Part shown: one piece after another, positions 1 through 7,956 of the stretch
How the letters are laid out: every line of letters starts with the position of its first letter
Position numbering within the stretch: the first letter of the stretch is position 1
Assembly: GCA_014376935.1 (NCBI GenBank)
Contig: JACMQO010000121.1
Span: 1-44,609, forward strand
DNA: 44,609 nucleotides
Reading direction: 5' to 3'
Source: Bdellovibrio sp.
Lineage (GTDB): Bacteria > Bdellovibrionota > Bdellovibrionia > Bdellovibrionales > Bdellovibrionaceae
The notes under the pieces: generated by a model
Databases searched by the model: none
Told to the model about the DNA's origin: nothing
Seen by the model: the letters and a program-made list of their open reading frames with translations, nothing else
Translations under genes and position numbers: made by a program

Positions 1-199
1 ACACTAGTTTTTTGAAAGAAATCTACGTCATGTTTTTAGAAATTTTCTTTTTAATTCAGCAGCTTACGTATATTGGTTTTAAACCAAATTCTTCGCGGAA
101 CACGTCCGATTTCAAGGCTTAAGAGAGGGTATCGGTCACGTGGGTTGCACGTTAAGTGCCGGGTAAAATGCGGATCGTTTACGAGGTCGCTTTAAAACA
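1..199. other. non-coding sequence at window start
   Basis: I see no convincing gene here. A short inverted repeat with 7-bp arms around one base (TTGGTTT/AAACCAA) lies near position 75. The T-rich minus-strand sequence just beyond the 200-239 palindrome (TGTTTTAAA) could serve as a weak termination tract for trpS. Any gene to the left of the window cannot be judged. Confidence 0.4.
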
Positions 200-239
200 C
201 TCTGCAACTTGTACAGTTCGAACTGTACAAGTTGCAGAG
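200..239. repeat. perfect 40-bp palindrome downstream of trpS
   Basis: Two 20-base arms are exact reverse complements with no spacer; the centre is TTCGAA. The palindrome lies 30 bases past the trpS stop codon. Read on the minus strand it is followed by TGTTTTAAA, so it may be the trpS terminator. However, a loopless perfect palindrome of this length is unusual for a terminator, and a protein-binding or repeat-element role is also possible. Confidence 0.75.
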
Positions 240-269
240 CACTTTAATTCGGTAGCTCGCTAAAAAAAA

Positions 270-1265
270 TTAATAAATCAACTTCATGGCGTGTTTCATT
301 TGATCCATTTTTTTTGCGGCTACTTGTCGTGCCTCTTGTGTTCCGTCAGTTAAAACTTGCTTTACGTAACCAAGGTCAACCGCATACTGTAAGCGTCTTT
401 CGCGCATCGGTGCGATTAACGCATCCATAATTTCGATCAGACGTTTTTTGATTTGTCCGTCACCTAAACCGCCGCGACGGTAGTGCGCTTTTAATTCTTC
501 TAAACCTGCTTTATCAGGATCAAAATAATCTAAGAACATAAAGACGACGTTACCTTCGACAGAGCCCGGATCTTCAATGCGAAGATGATTCGGATCCGTG
601 AACATTGCGTTCACCTTTTTTTTAATTTGGTCAGCGGTGTCACCTAACATAATGGCGTTCCCTAATGATTTACTCATCTTCGCTTTACCGTCAGTGCCGG
701 GCAAGCGGCCAATTTTACCGACGATTGATTTAACGTCTTTAAAACATTTTACCTTGTAGACCAAATTAAATTTTCTAGCGATTTCGTTTGTTTGTTCGAT
801 CATCGGGTTTTGATCTTCGCCCACCGGAACAACGTCAGCATCAAAAGCTAAAATGTCGGCGGCCTGACTGATCGGGTAACAAAAAAATCCGACAGGTAGT
901 GATTCTTCTAAACTTTTTTGCTTAATTTCTTCTTTGATCGTTGGGTTTCTTTGAACACGTGCGACCGTTACTAAGTTCATAAAGTAAAACATCATTTCGC
1001 AAAGTTCAGGAATTTGTGACTGAATAAAAAAAGTACTTTTCTTTGGATCAAGGCCCACTGCTAAATAATCTAAAGCCACCTGAGTCACGTTTTCATGAAC
1101 AAGCTCAGGACGTTCAAAATTATCAGTCATCGCTTGCGAATCAGCGATCAGTAAATACTGTTTATAAGTATCTTGAAAATCAAATCTGTTTTTTAAAGAG
1201 CCCACGTAGTGGCCAATGTGTAAAGGCCCTGTCGGGCGATCGCCCGTTAAAATAATTGGTTTCAT
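270..1265 (-). CDS. trpS: tryptophan--tRNA ligase
   Basis: This class I aminoacyl-tRNA synthetase charges tRNA-Trp with tryptophan in the cytoplasm. The 331-residue length matches the bacterial TrpS family. The N-terminus carries the HIGH signature at residues 16-19 (PLHIGHYVG), and the KMSKS loop (AKMSKSLGN) lies near residue 195. GDRPTGPLHIGH and the GEDQNPMIEQT segment are typical of TrpS rather than TyrRS. It is transcribed away from the nitroreductase on the same strand with about a 47-base gap, so the two may be co-transcribed. The start is ATG at 1265. A perfect palindrome downstream may end transcription. The assignment is secure. Confidence 0.96.
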   Translation of the reverse strand: MKPIILTGDRPTGPLHIGHYVGSLKNRFDFQDTYKQYLLIADSQAMTDNFERPELVHENVTQVALDYLAVGLDPKKSTFFIQSQIPELCEMMFYFMNLVTVARVQRNPTIKEEIKQKSLEESLPVGFFCYPISQAADILAFDADVVPVGEDQNPMIEQTNEIARKFNLVYKVKCFKDVKSIVGKIGRLPGTDGKAKMSKSLGNAIMLGDTADQIKKKVNAMFTDPNHLRIEDPGSVEGNVVFMFLDYFDPDKAGLEELKAHYRRGGLGDGQIKKRLIEIMDALIAPMRERRLQYAVDLGYVKQVLTDGTQEARQVAAKKMDQMKHAMKLIY

Positions 1266-1312
1266 GCGGAACAGATTATTTTATTTGGCTAAATACTTCA
1301 ATTTTAAACTAG

Positions 1313-1921
1313 TTACCTTAACCAAGTAATTTTATTTTCTGTTTTTCTTGGGGCTTTGGGTGGTTTGTGATCTGGGTACCCTAGAACAATGCCGCACAGT
1401 AATTCTATTTCACCTTTTTTATAAAGCTCGTCTTCGGTGACTCCTAAAAATTCGTCGACTTCTTTCTTAATTTCTAGAGGCGCCCCCATGGTGCAACACC
1501 CTAAACCTTCGGCCACGCAGGCTAAGTTTAGATTTTCAACGGCCATGTACACGCTACCTATGCTTGTTAGGTAATTTTCTTCGGCCGTGTTGACCGAGTA
1601 AGCAAAAATTAAGACTGGCGCGTTTCCTAAAGTGAAGAAAAATCTTTCAGTGAAGTCGTACAAGCTGGGCTTTAATTGTTTTTGTAAGATATCTTTAATT
1701 CGAAGCCATGATTTTTGTGAATACGTTAAATAATCATCACGCTTTTTTCCTTGAACAACGAAGAATCGCCAGTTCTGGCGGTTCTTTCCTGACGGCGCAT
1801 GCATGGCCGCATTTAAAATTCTGTTTATGACCTGATCAGGCACTTCGTCCTTTTTAAACTGACGAATAGATTGTCTGGCTTCGATCAACTGATAAAATTG
1901 TTCATGACTTATTTGACCCAT
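1313..1921 (-). CDS. nitroreductase family protein (FMN-dependent)
   Basis: This 202-residue protein is a typical single-domain nitroreductase, a flavoenzyme that uses NAD(P)H to reduce nitro compounds, quinones or similar substrates. The FMN-binding signatures are visible: RQSIRQFKKDEV near residue 15, APSGKNRQNWRF near residue 42, and GCCTMGAP near residue 140. No signal peptide or membrane segment is present, so it should be cytosolic. It lies upstream of trpS on the same strand and is divergent from the 1950 gene with only about 28 bases between start codons, so promoters must overlap or lie inside the genes. The physiological substrate cannot be read from the sequence. Confidence 0.88.
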   Translation of the reverse strand: MGQISHEQFYQLIEARQSIRQFKKDEVPDQVINRILNAAMHAPSGKNRQNWRFFVVQGKKRDDYLTYSQKSWLRIKDILQKQLKPSLYDFTERFFFTLGNAPVLIFAYSVNTAEENYLTSIGSVYMAVENLNLACVAEGLGCCTMGAPLEIKKEVDEFLGVTEDELYKKGEIELLCGIVLGYPDHKPPKAPRKTENKITWLR

Positions 1922-1949
1922 ACTTAGAAGTATAACAAACTATCAGGCA

Positions 1950-2435
1950 ATGAACACAATTGAAAAATCAGACAAGGTAGGTCAAAAAAAGGTCATCGCG
2001 GGTTTTATCGCGATCGCCATCATCGTTGCTGGGTTGACCTCGATCCCAACTGTCCGATCGAAGTTATCAGCTTTCATCAATCCACCAAGTCGAAATGTAT
2101 TGGCTAAAATCACCGGTTATTTTACATCAGACCAAATCGAATTCTTAATTTTAAAAGTAAAAACTGCGGGCGGATTAGAAATCGATGTTTTTCAAATTGA
2201 TCCTGCGACAAAAACGCAAACTTTTAAACAAAAGTTTGATCTGGCTGAAGATAGCGATGCCTATGTGACTTTAGATAAAAATTCGACAAGCTTGGCTTTG
2301 CAAGATGTCGATCATGATGGCCATTTAGATATCGTTGCGCCATCTGTAGATCGTAACGGCAATTTACGACTGAATACCTTTCGTTTTAATGCGGACCTAA
2401 AAATGTTCGAATTATATCAAGGTAAGCCAGAGTAA
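1950..2435 (+). CDS. membrane-anchored protein with a calcium-loop-like motif
   Basis: I do not recognise a named family. The 161-residue protein has a basic N-terminus and one hydrophobic helix at about residues 15-36 (FIAIAIIVAGLTSIP), then an extracytoplasmic domain. Near residue 120 the segment DVDHDGHLDIVAP matches the DxDxDGxxD loop of FG-GAP/VCBS-type repeats, which suggests calcium binding and a beta-propeller-like repeat. A single repeat is too little for a full propeller. It starts 28 bases from the divergent nitroreductase gene. Function unknown; envelope location is inferred from the helix. Confidence 0.7.
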   Translation: MNTIEKSDKVGQKKVIAGFIAIAIIVAGLTSIPTVRSKLSAFINPPSRNVLAKITGYFTSDQIEFLILKVKTAGGLEIDVFQIDPATKTQTFKQKFDLAEDSDAYVTLDKNSTSLALQDVDHDGHLDIVAPSVDRNGNLRLNTFRFNADLKMFELYQGKPE

Positions 2436-2561
2436 ATTCTGGCTAGATCCAATCAGAAAACGATCGAAAATCTAGATATAGAAAAAATTCAACCTTTACT
2501 AAAAACATAGCTTCTTTTGTGTTTGGATTTTATACGTAAACGTCTATTTCAAGGGGATTTT

Positions 2562-2915
2562 ATGAAACTTATCATCAGCTTAATTGTATCTTCATTCCTT
2601 ATGAACTCAGTTTGTTTCGGAAAAACTGTTTTAACTTGTAAACCAGTCGCTAACGATGGCTTCGTTAAAAGTTTAATTTTATTTAAAGATGGCGATATTT
2701 ACAGAGCTAAAATGGAAACTGCAATGCAAGACGGTGTTGTTGACGTTCAATTAAACACACCAATGATCACGCCAACATCGACCAATTATACTTTGGTTGA
2801 AGATCATGATTTAAAGGTAACGTTAGTAACTTATGAAAAAAACGCCGTTGTTTTAACAGAGTCTATTTACGATGCTTCTGAGCCGACAACAGTGCAATTC
2901 TTAAAGTGCAAATAG
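2562..2915 (+). CDS. small secreted protein, unknown function
   Basis: The listed ORF opens at 2517, but the better start is ATG 2562. It is preceded by AAGGGG and gives a classic signal peptide (MKLIISLIVSSFLMNSVCFG) with likely cleavage after CFG. The mature protein of about 97 residues has two cysteines (TCKPV near the start and LKCK at the end) that could form a disulfide. No known domain is recognised. A good hairpin terminator follows the stop codon, so this gene is probably expressed alone. Confidence 0.75.
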   Translation: MKLIISLIVSSFLMNSVCFGKTVLTCKPVANDGFVKSLILFKDGDIYRAKMETAMQDGVVDVQLNTPMITPTSTNYTLVEDHDLKVTLVTYEKNAVVLTESIYDASEPTTVQFLKCK

Positions 2916-2928
2916 CTTTCAAATTACA

Positions 2929-2957
2929 CTAAGCCTTAAACTAAGGCTTAGCTTTTT
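2929..2957 (+). terminator. rho-independent terminator after the 2562 gene
   Basis: A perfect 10-bp stem (CTAAGCCTTA / TAAGGCTTAG) with a 3-base loop is followed by CTTTTTC on the plus strand. The mltG stop codon on the opposite strand falls inside the hairpin, so it may also help end the convergent operon. Confidence 0.75.
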
Positions 2958-4044
2958 CTGAAGTATTCGTAGCTGGCGTCGGAATCACTTTTTTTAAATC
3001 TCTCCAGGATTTTCCTTCTCGAGCTTTTGAATTCATTTGAAAAGTTTTAACCGCAGAACTATGGGCTGCGTACGTTTCGCTAAATAACGTTGTTCCATCA
3101 TTGCGACTAACAAAAAATAGATATTTCGTCGAAGCGGGCATTAAGGCCGCTTTAATGGCGTCTTCACCCGGATTCGAAATTGGGGTTGGTGGCAATCCGT
3201 AATTTGTGTACGAATTGTAGCGTGTCGGAGTAACCAAATCCAACTTCGTAATGTTATTCGGCATCTGGCCTTTTAACATCGCAATCCCGTACAAAACTGT
3301 TGGATCGGTTTGTAATTTTATTTTTTGCGCTAATCGATTATGAAAGACGGATGAAACAAGTGGGCGATCAGAACTAGCACCCGTCTCTTTTTCAACGATA
3401 CTAGCAAATGTGACCGCTTGATTACGCGTCCATTTTTTTTCTTTCGCCGCAACTTCATATTTTGACCAAACCAAAAGAAATCTTTTTACCATTTGGGTAA
3501 CAATCGATCTCATCGTTTCAAATTTAGTTATTTTATAAGTTTCGGGAAATAAATAGCCTTCTAGGCTTTCTAAATCTTCATTCAATAGCGATTTGATGAA
3601 CTCTTTATCCCGCACGAGTTTAAAAAATTCAGCTTTTGTTCCATAACCTGATTTTTCAAAAATTTCTGCAATATCAAATTGGGTTAGACCTTCGGCGACC
3701 GTAAAATTTCTGGTTACACTTTTGCCTGAAGCTAAAACCGATAAGATTTGGTCGGCATTCATCGTTTTATTTAAAGCGTACTCGCCGACTTTTAACTTCG
3801 AACTCATTTTACGTAGCCGTGCGTACATCATAAATAAATTTGAATTACGGATAAAACCCTTATCCTGAAGATCATTCACGATCTGAGTCATACTTGCGCC
3901 CGGGCTTACGTCAAATAAAACCTCGGTCGAATCCTTACTCATGCCCTTCCATAGAAATTGGTACGCAAAGAAAGTCATCGTCAAAGCTGCCGCAGCTATC
4001 AATGTTAGAAAACTTGCGGACAAAAGTTTTGTCTTTTTAGTCAA
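2941..4044 (-). CDS. mltG: endolytic murein transglycosylase MltG
   Basis: MltG (YceG family) is an inner-membrane lytic transglycosylase that cuts nascent glycan strands and so sets their length. The 367-residue protein has one N-terminal transmembrane helix (about residues 8-30), a LysM-like region, then the catalytic YceG domain. The active-site region ASIVEKETGASSDR and the following VFHNRL, LQTDPTVLYG and YNSYTNYGLPPTPI segments are diagnostic. The start is TTG at 4044, overlapping the end of astD by 8 bases, which implies translational coupling. Finding mltG as the last gene of an amino-acid catabolic operon is odd, because in many bacteria it sits beside pabC or tmk. The family call is secure. 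Confidence 0.93.
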   Translation of the reverse strand: MTKKTKLLSASFLTLIAAAALTMTFFAYQFLWKGMSKDSTEVLFDVSPGASMTQIVNDLQDKGFIRNSNLFMMYARLRKMSSKLKVGEYALNKTMNADQILSVLASGKSVTRNFTVAEGLTQFDIAEIFEKSGYGTKAEFFKLVRDKEFIKSLLNEDLESLEGYLFPETYKITKFETMRSIVTQMVKRFLLVWSKYEVAAKEKKWTRNQAVTFASIVEKETGASSDRPLVSSVFHNRLAQKIKLQTDPTVLYGIAMLKGQMPNNITKLDLVTPTRYNSYTNYGLPPTPISNPGEDAIKAALMPASTKYLFFVSRNDGTTLFSETYAAHSSAVKTFQMNSKAREGKSWRDLKKVIPTPATNTSEKAKP

Positions 4045-5542
4045 GCGTCACTCCGGGAAGAAGCTTCGTTTTATCTAACGACGTTGGGTCTTCTAAACTT
4101 GCAACCGGCACTGTGCAGTACTGAATTGCAAAGTGCGCTGACGGTCGATCGTTACCAGATTTACCCATGCCGCCAAAAGGCAGGCGCGAACTTGCACCGT
4201 TCGTTGTGCGATTCCAATTTAAAATACCGACGCGCGCTTGTAACAAGGCTTCGTTATATAACTCTTTATTTTTAGTGAATAAAGACATGGCCAAACCGTA
4301 CCCCGTGGAATTAACGATTTCCATCGTGTTGTTGAAATCACTTGATCTGTAAATCGCCACATTTGGACCAAAAATTTCAGTTTTTTGATACATTGAATTG
4401 GGATCAAATTTTTTCACTAGATGAATACTTGGCGTTACGTAATGACCTTTGTGATCTAGATCTAAACTTTTTCCGCGCATTAAACTTTCTGCATTTTCAC
4501 GATTCGCCATCTCTTGAAAACGGATGTATTTTTCAACGGCTGGTTGATTTATCAATGGACCCATGAAAGGATTTTTAGACCAGTGACCGATCGTTAATTT
4601 TTTAGCCGCTTCATAAAAACGGTCGGTGAATTGGTCTGCAATTCTATCATGAACAATAACCCTTGATGTTCCTGAGCAACGTTGACCCGTCGACATGAAT
4701 GCTCCGACCAATGTTTCGTAAATCGCCTTATCCATATCAGCATCATCCCAAACGACGGTCGCGTTTTTACCGCCCATTTCTAATGCTAATATTTTCCAAT
4801 AGTGATTTAAAGTTTCTTGTTTAATTTTAAGTCCGACTTCGTAAGAACCAGTAAATAAAATTCCATCGACTAACTCGTGCGCCACAAGACGACGACCCGT
4901 TTCAGCTTCGCCGTGAACCAGATTGAAAACTCCCGGAGGAAGCTCTGCCTTTTCGATCATCTGCGCATAGAATTGGCCAACAGCTGGTGTTTGCTCTGAC
5001 GGTTTAAAGACAACGGTATTACCAGAAATTAATGCGGGTATAATATGTCCGTTTGGTAAGTGGGCCGGAAAATTAAAGGGACCAAGTACCGCCATCACGC
5101 CACGCGATCGGTAACGAATGACCCCGTCAACTTGAGGTAAGGCATTCACGATACGTTCGTCTTCGATCAGTTTTAATGAGGCATTTAAAGTAATATCAAT
5201 TTTTCCGGCTAAAGCTTTCGCCTCGGTGGTTGAATCCCATAACGCCTTACCTGTATCACGCGCGATGATCTCAGCCATTTCTGATTCGTGAGCAACAAAG
5301 ACATCACGTAATTTAAGTAGATGACGCTTTCTTTCTTCGACGGTTAATCGAGCCCAAGGTCCGTAAGCTTGTTTAGCGACTTGAACCGCGCGATCCACGT
5401 TATCCAACTTGTATGAAGTTGTCATAATTTCGTCGTTTGTATCGCCAGGGCTAATATCTTTAAGCTGACCATTTGGTTTATCCGGTAAAGAAAATTTGCC
5501 GTGAATAAAATCGCCTAGAAATGTTAAATCTTTTAATGCCAT
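4037..5542 (-). CDS. astD: succinylglutamate-semialdehyde dehydrogenase (AstD-like)
   Basis: This NAD-dependent aldehyde dehydrogenase would oxidise N-succinylglutamate semialdehyde to N-succinylglutamate in the succinyltransferase pathway. At 501 residues it is close to the usual AstD length. The catalytic glutamate motif (LALEMGGKNA) and catalytic cysteine motif (STGQRCSGTSRV) are both present, with the NAD-site segment GPFNFPAHLPNGH typical of AstD. It lies 3 bases after astA and overlaps mltG, so it is in the same operon. The substrate assignment rests on the adjacent astA; the general aldehyde dehydrogenase call is certain. Confidence 0.9.
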   Translation of the reverse strand: MALKDLTFLGDFIHGKFSLPDKPNGQLKDISPGDTNDEIMTTSYKLDNVDRAVQVAKQAYGPWARLTVEERKRHLLKLRDVFVAHESEMAEIIARDTGKALWDSTTEAKALAGKIDITLNASLKLIEDERIVNALPQVDGVIRYRSRGVMAVLGPFNFPAHLPNGHIIPALISGNTVVFKPSEQTPAVGQFYAQMIEKAELPPGVFNLVHGEAETGRRLVAHELVDGILFTGSYEVGLKIKQETLNHYWKILALEMGGKNATVVWDDADMDKAIYETLVGAFMSTGQRCSGTSRVIVHDRIADQFTDRFYEAAKKLTIGHWSKNPFMGPLINQPAVEKYIRFQEMANRENAESLMRGKSLDLDHKGHYVTPSIHLVKKFDPNSMYQKTEIFGPNVAIYRSSDFNNTMEIVNSTGYGLAMSLFTKNKELYNEALLQARVGILNWNRTTNGASSRLPFGGMGKSGNDRPSAHFAIQYCTVPVASLEDPTSLDKTKLLPGVTLD

Positions 5543-5545
5543 AAA

Positions 5546-6577
5546 TTACTTTCTTCCATATTCAAATGGACTGACAAAAACATTTTGTCCGATATCAAGT
5601 TGTAATAGATCGCGTGATTTACTTGGTAAATAAACGCTGTCGCCGCTAATTTCATAACCCGAAGAAATACACTTAAAGTCATCAGAGCCTGCGCCCACTA
5701 AACCTTTTTGCGTAAATGCCACATCTTTACCTTCGCTCACGCGTAGGCTTTTACCCTGCTTAATAGGTAAAATATCTTTTGTTTTTGCTCCGTAATGGGG
5801 GCCTCCATCAAAAGGATCTACTTCTTCTAAGTATTCAAAGCCGATACTTTCTAATAGATGCTGCGCTGGTTTTGTGGCTTCACCCACACGGCCTAAAACA
5901 AGCCTTGCTTTGGCATCAAGTAAACTTAAATAAATATCTTCTTCTGGAAATAATGATTCAATAAATTCTTTACTTGTTTGTGAAAGTAAATCCGCTTCTT
6001 GATACGGAAGCCCTGTGAATCTGCGGCCTAAGGCCTCCCAAAATTCGCTACGTCCTTCTTCGGTTAAGGGTGGAGTTAATTCGCAAAGAACGCGCTCTTC
6101 GAAACGATCTGGATTTATTCCCATATAGACGAAACGGCTTAAAGAAATTTGTTTTCCTAAACGCTCGGGTCTACGACGATAGATTTTATCAACTAAAAGA
6201 CCACCAATTTCAGTCGGACCTTCCGTGTCTAATTGAAAACGTAAAACTTGATGGATAAATCCTACGCCTAAATCTTTAGAAAAATGATCGCGCTTTAATA
6301 CTTTAAAATAACTGTGTGGGGTTTTTTCATTACCGTGTTTAGCAATAATAAGCGAACTGCCAACAACTAGCTTTTCTTCGATATCTTCGACAACAAAAAT
6401 ATATTCCGTATCGGCTTTATCTAGTTTGCCGGCAAACGAAGCTTCGCTACGTGCGATTTTTTCAGTTAATACTTTACGATCACCTGGTAAGTTCAGCAGA
6501 TTAAACTGCTTCGCCAAGTCTGTTAATTGCTGCAGGTCTTCCCGGCGTACATTTCTTACGATAAAACTCATAAACAA
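5546..6577 (-). CDS. astA: arginine/ornithine N-succinyltransferase (AstA-like)
   Basis: AstA transfers succinyl from succinyl-CoA to the alpha-amino group of arginine or, in some homologues, ornithine. The 343-residue length and landmarks fit: IVRNVRREDL at the N-terminus, GRSEFWEALGRRF mid-protein, and GFEYLEEVDPFDGGP near residue 245, the conserved FDGGP block of AstA. The start overlaps the upstream M20 gene by 10 bases. ATG at 6571 (MSFIVRNV) is an equally plausible start. No astB is present nearby, so ornithine or another diamino acid is a reasonable alternative substrate. Confidence 0.9.
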   Translation of the reverse strand: MFMSFIVRNVRREDLQQLTDLAKQFNLLNLPGDRKVLTEKIARSEASFAGKLDKADTEYIFVVEDIEEKLVVGSSLIIAKHGNEKTPHSYFKVLKRDHFSKDLGVGFIHQVLRFQLDTEGPTEIGGLLVDKIYRRRPERLGKQISLSRFVYMGINPDRFEERVLCELTPPLTEEGRSEFWEALGRRFTGLPYQEADLLSQTSKEFIESLFPEEDIYLSLLDAKARLVLGRVGEATKPAQHLLESIGFEYLEEVDPFDGGPHYGAKTKDILPIKQGKSLRVSEGKDVAFTQKGLVGAGSDDFKCISSGYEISGDSVYLPSKSRDLLQLDIGQNVFVSPFEYGRK

Positions 6578-7956
6578 AACCTTTCTACCATCTGTTCGTA
6601 GAACAAAATGGATTTTTCTAAGTCTGATATTTTAACATGCTCTTCGGGGGTATGGACATTATCTTGCCTAGCCCCTGCCGCGAAACAAATGCATTCGATA
6701 TTTAAACGTGTAAAAAGACTGGCCTCATTCGTTGAAGCCAACGATTTGCAGCTGGGGTCTAAATCTAGCTTTGTTAAAATACTTTGGGCTGCTTTAATTA
6801 ATTGTGAATTATCAGCCGTTCTAAACGGACGCTTATAGTCAGTAATATTAAATTGCGCCTGATTTTCATCGCAGACTTTTTTAATATCTTGCATCCATTT
6901 TTCATAATGCTCTTGCGTGACGTTTGGCAAAATACGACATGAACCGCCCAACAGAATCGAGTCATCACTGGTTCTAACTAAACCAATGCTTAACGTGGAA
7001 TGAACGGGCTCAAATTCGGTATCTTGAATTGATTCCATTTCTTGTTGAACCGATTTTAGTACGTTATAGATTTTATTCATTTTTCGTAATGTCACACTTT
7101 GACCTTCGGTCGTAAAATCAAGTTCAACAATAGCTTGGTTCGGAATCGTATTAAAACGAATACCACCGTCGGCTTCGACGATCATCATATCGTCTGGCAT
7201 CTTTTGAAGATATTCGAACATTTTTACGATCGCATTATCACCCAAATGCGGAAGCGACGAATGAGCCGCCTTTCCAGAAAATATTTTTGACTGGGTTGAC
7301 GTTGATTCTAGCTGATCGTGTCTTAATTTGTGTTCGATTTCTGCCGGAGACAGCGGAATCCGAATTTCAACCGTGGCAAAACCCTTGGCCGCATGAATTA
7401 TGTTTAAATTACTAGGCTCGCCAATCAGTGCGTATTTCGCGTTAATTTTATTTTTACGAATTAATTTTAAAGCGCCTTGCATTCCCGTTTCTTCGCCGAA
7501 AGTACCGACCAAAACTGGTTTTAAGGCGTTAAATTTTTTGCCTTTCATCTTTTTTAAAGCTTCAAGCTTACATAAAAAATCAAGCTTTACTTCGGCTGTT
7601 CCCACTCCGTAAATAGCTCCATCAATGATGGTGGCATCATACGGGTTAAAACCATTTTTTTTCCATAATGCAAAATGACCAGGATCAACAGTATCTAAAT
7701 GCGTCTGCAAAAGAAACTCTTGATCGCCTGGTTTAAACTCTTCGGTGCGAATGATAATATTGTCTTGCGCGATACCGTTTTGAACTTCGTTCATAACTTC
7801 AACGATGAAGCCTTCGGCCCGCGCAAGTTCTGCCAAATACTGAACACTTTCAACCGTTGAACTGGTTGGAGAGCTATCAAATGATATTAGTTTTCGGCAT
7901 GATTCAATAAAGTTCAAAAGTAACCTAACCCAAACCTTGTAAGATTGATTTTTCAA
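6568..7956 (-). CDS. M20-family zinc deacylase/peptidase (ArgE/DapE-like)
   Basis: M20 metallohydrolases remove acyl groups from amino acids or cleave dipeptides using a two-zinc site. Landmarks are THLDTVDPG (H and D ligands), FGEETGMQGA (catalytic Glu pair), GEPSNLNII (ligand) and HTPEEHV (C-terminal His ligand), with a dimerisation domain inserted around KIFSGKAAHSSLPHLGDNA. At the usual bridging-aspartate site the protein reads GVGTAEVKLDF, apparently Glu in place of Asp. The listed ATG lies 32 bases inside the aminotransferase gene; TTG at 7917, just past that gene's stop and preceded by TTAGG, may be the real start. By position it probably replaces AstE (succinylglutamate desuccinylase); this is inference. 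Confidence 0.82.
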   Translation of the reverse strand: MKNQSYKVWVRLLLNFIESCRKLISFDSSPTSSTVESVQYLAELARAEGFIVEVMNEVQNGIAQDNIIIRTEEFKPGDQEFLLQTHLDTVDPGHFALWKKNGFNPYDATIIDGAIYGVGTAEVKLDFLCKLEALKKMKGKKFNALKPVLVGTFGEETGMQGALKLIRKNKINAKYALIGEPSNLNIIHAAKGFATVEIRIPLSPAEIEHKLRHDQLESTSTQSKIFSGKAAHSSLPHLGDNAIVKMFEYLQKMPDDMMIVEADGGIRFNTIPNQAIVELDFTTEGQSVTLRKMNKIYNVLKSVQQEMESIQDTEFEPVHSTLSIGLVRTSDDSILLGGSCRILPNVTQEHYEKWMQDIKKVCDENQAQFNITDYKRPFRTADNSQLIKAAQSILTKLDLDPSCKSLASTNEASLFTRLNIECICFAAGARQDNVHTPEEHVKISDLEKSILFYEQMVERFCL

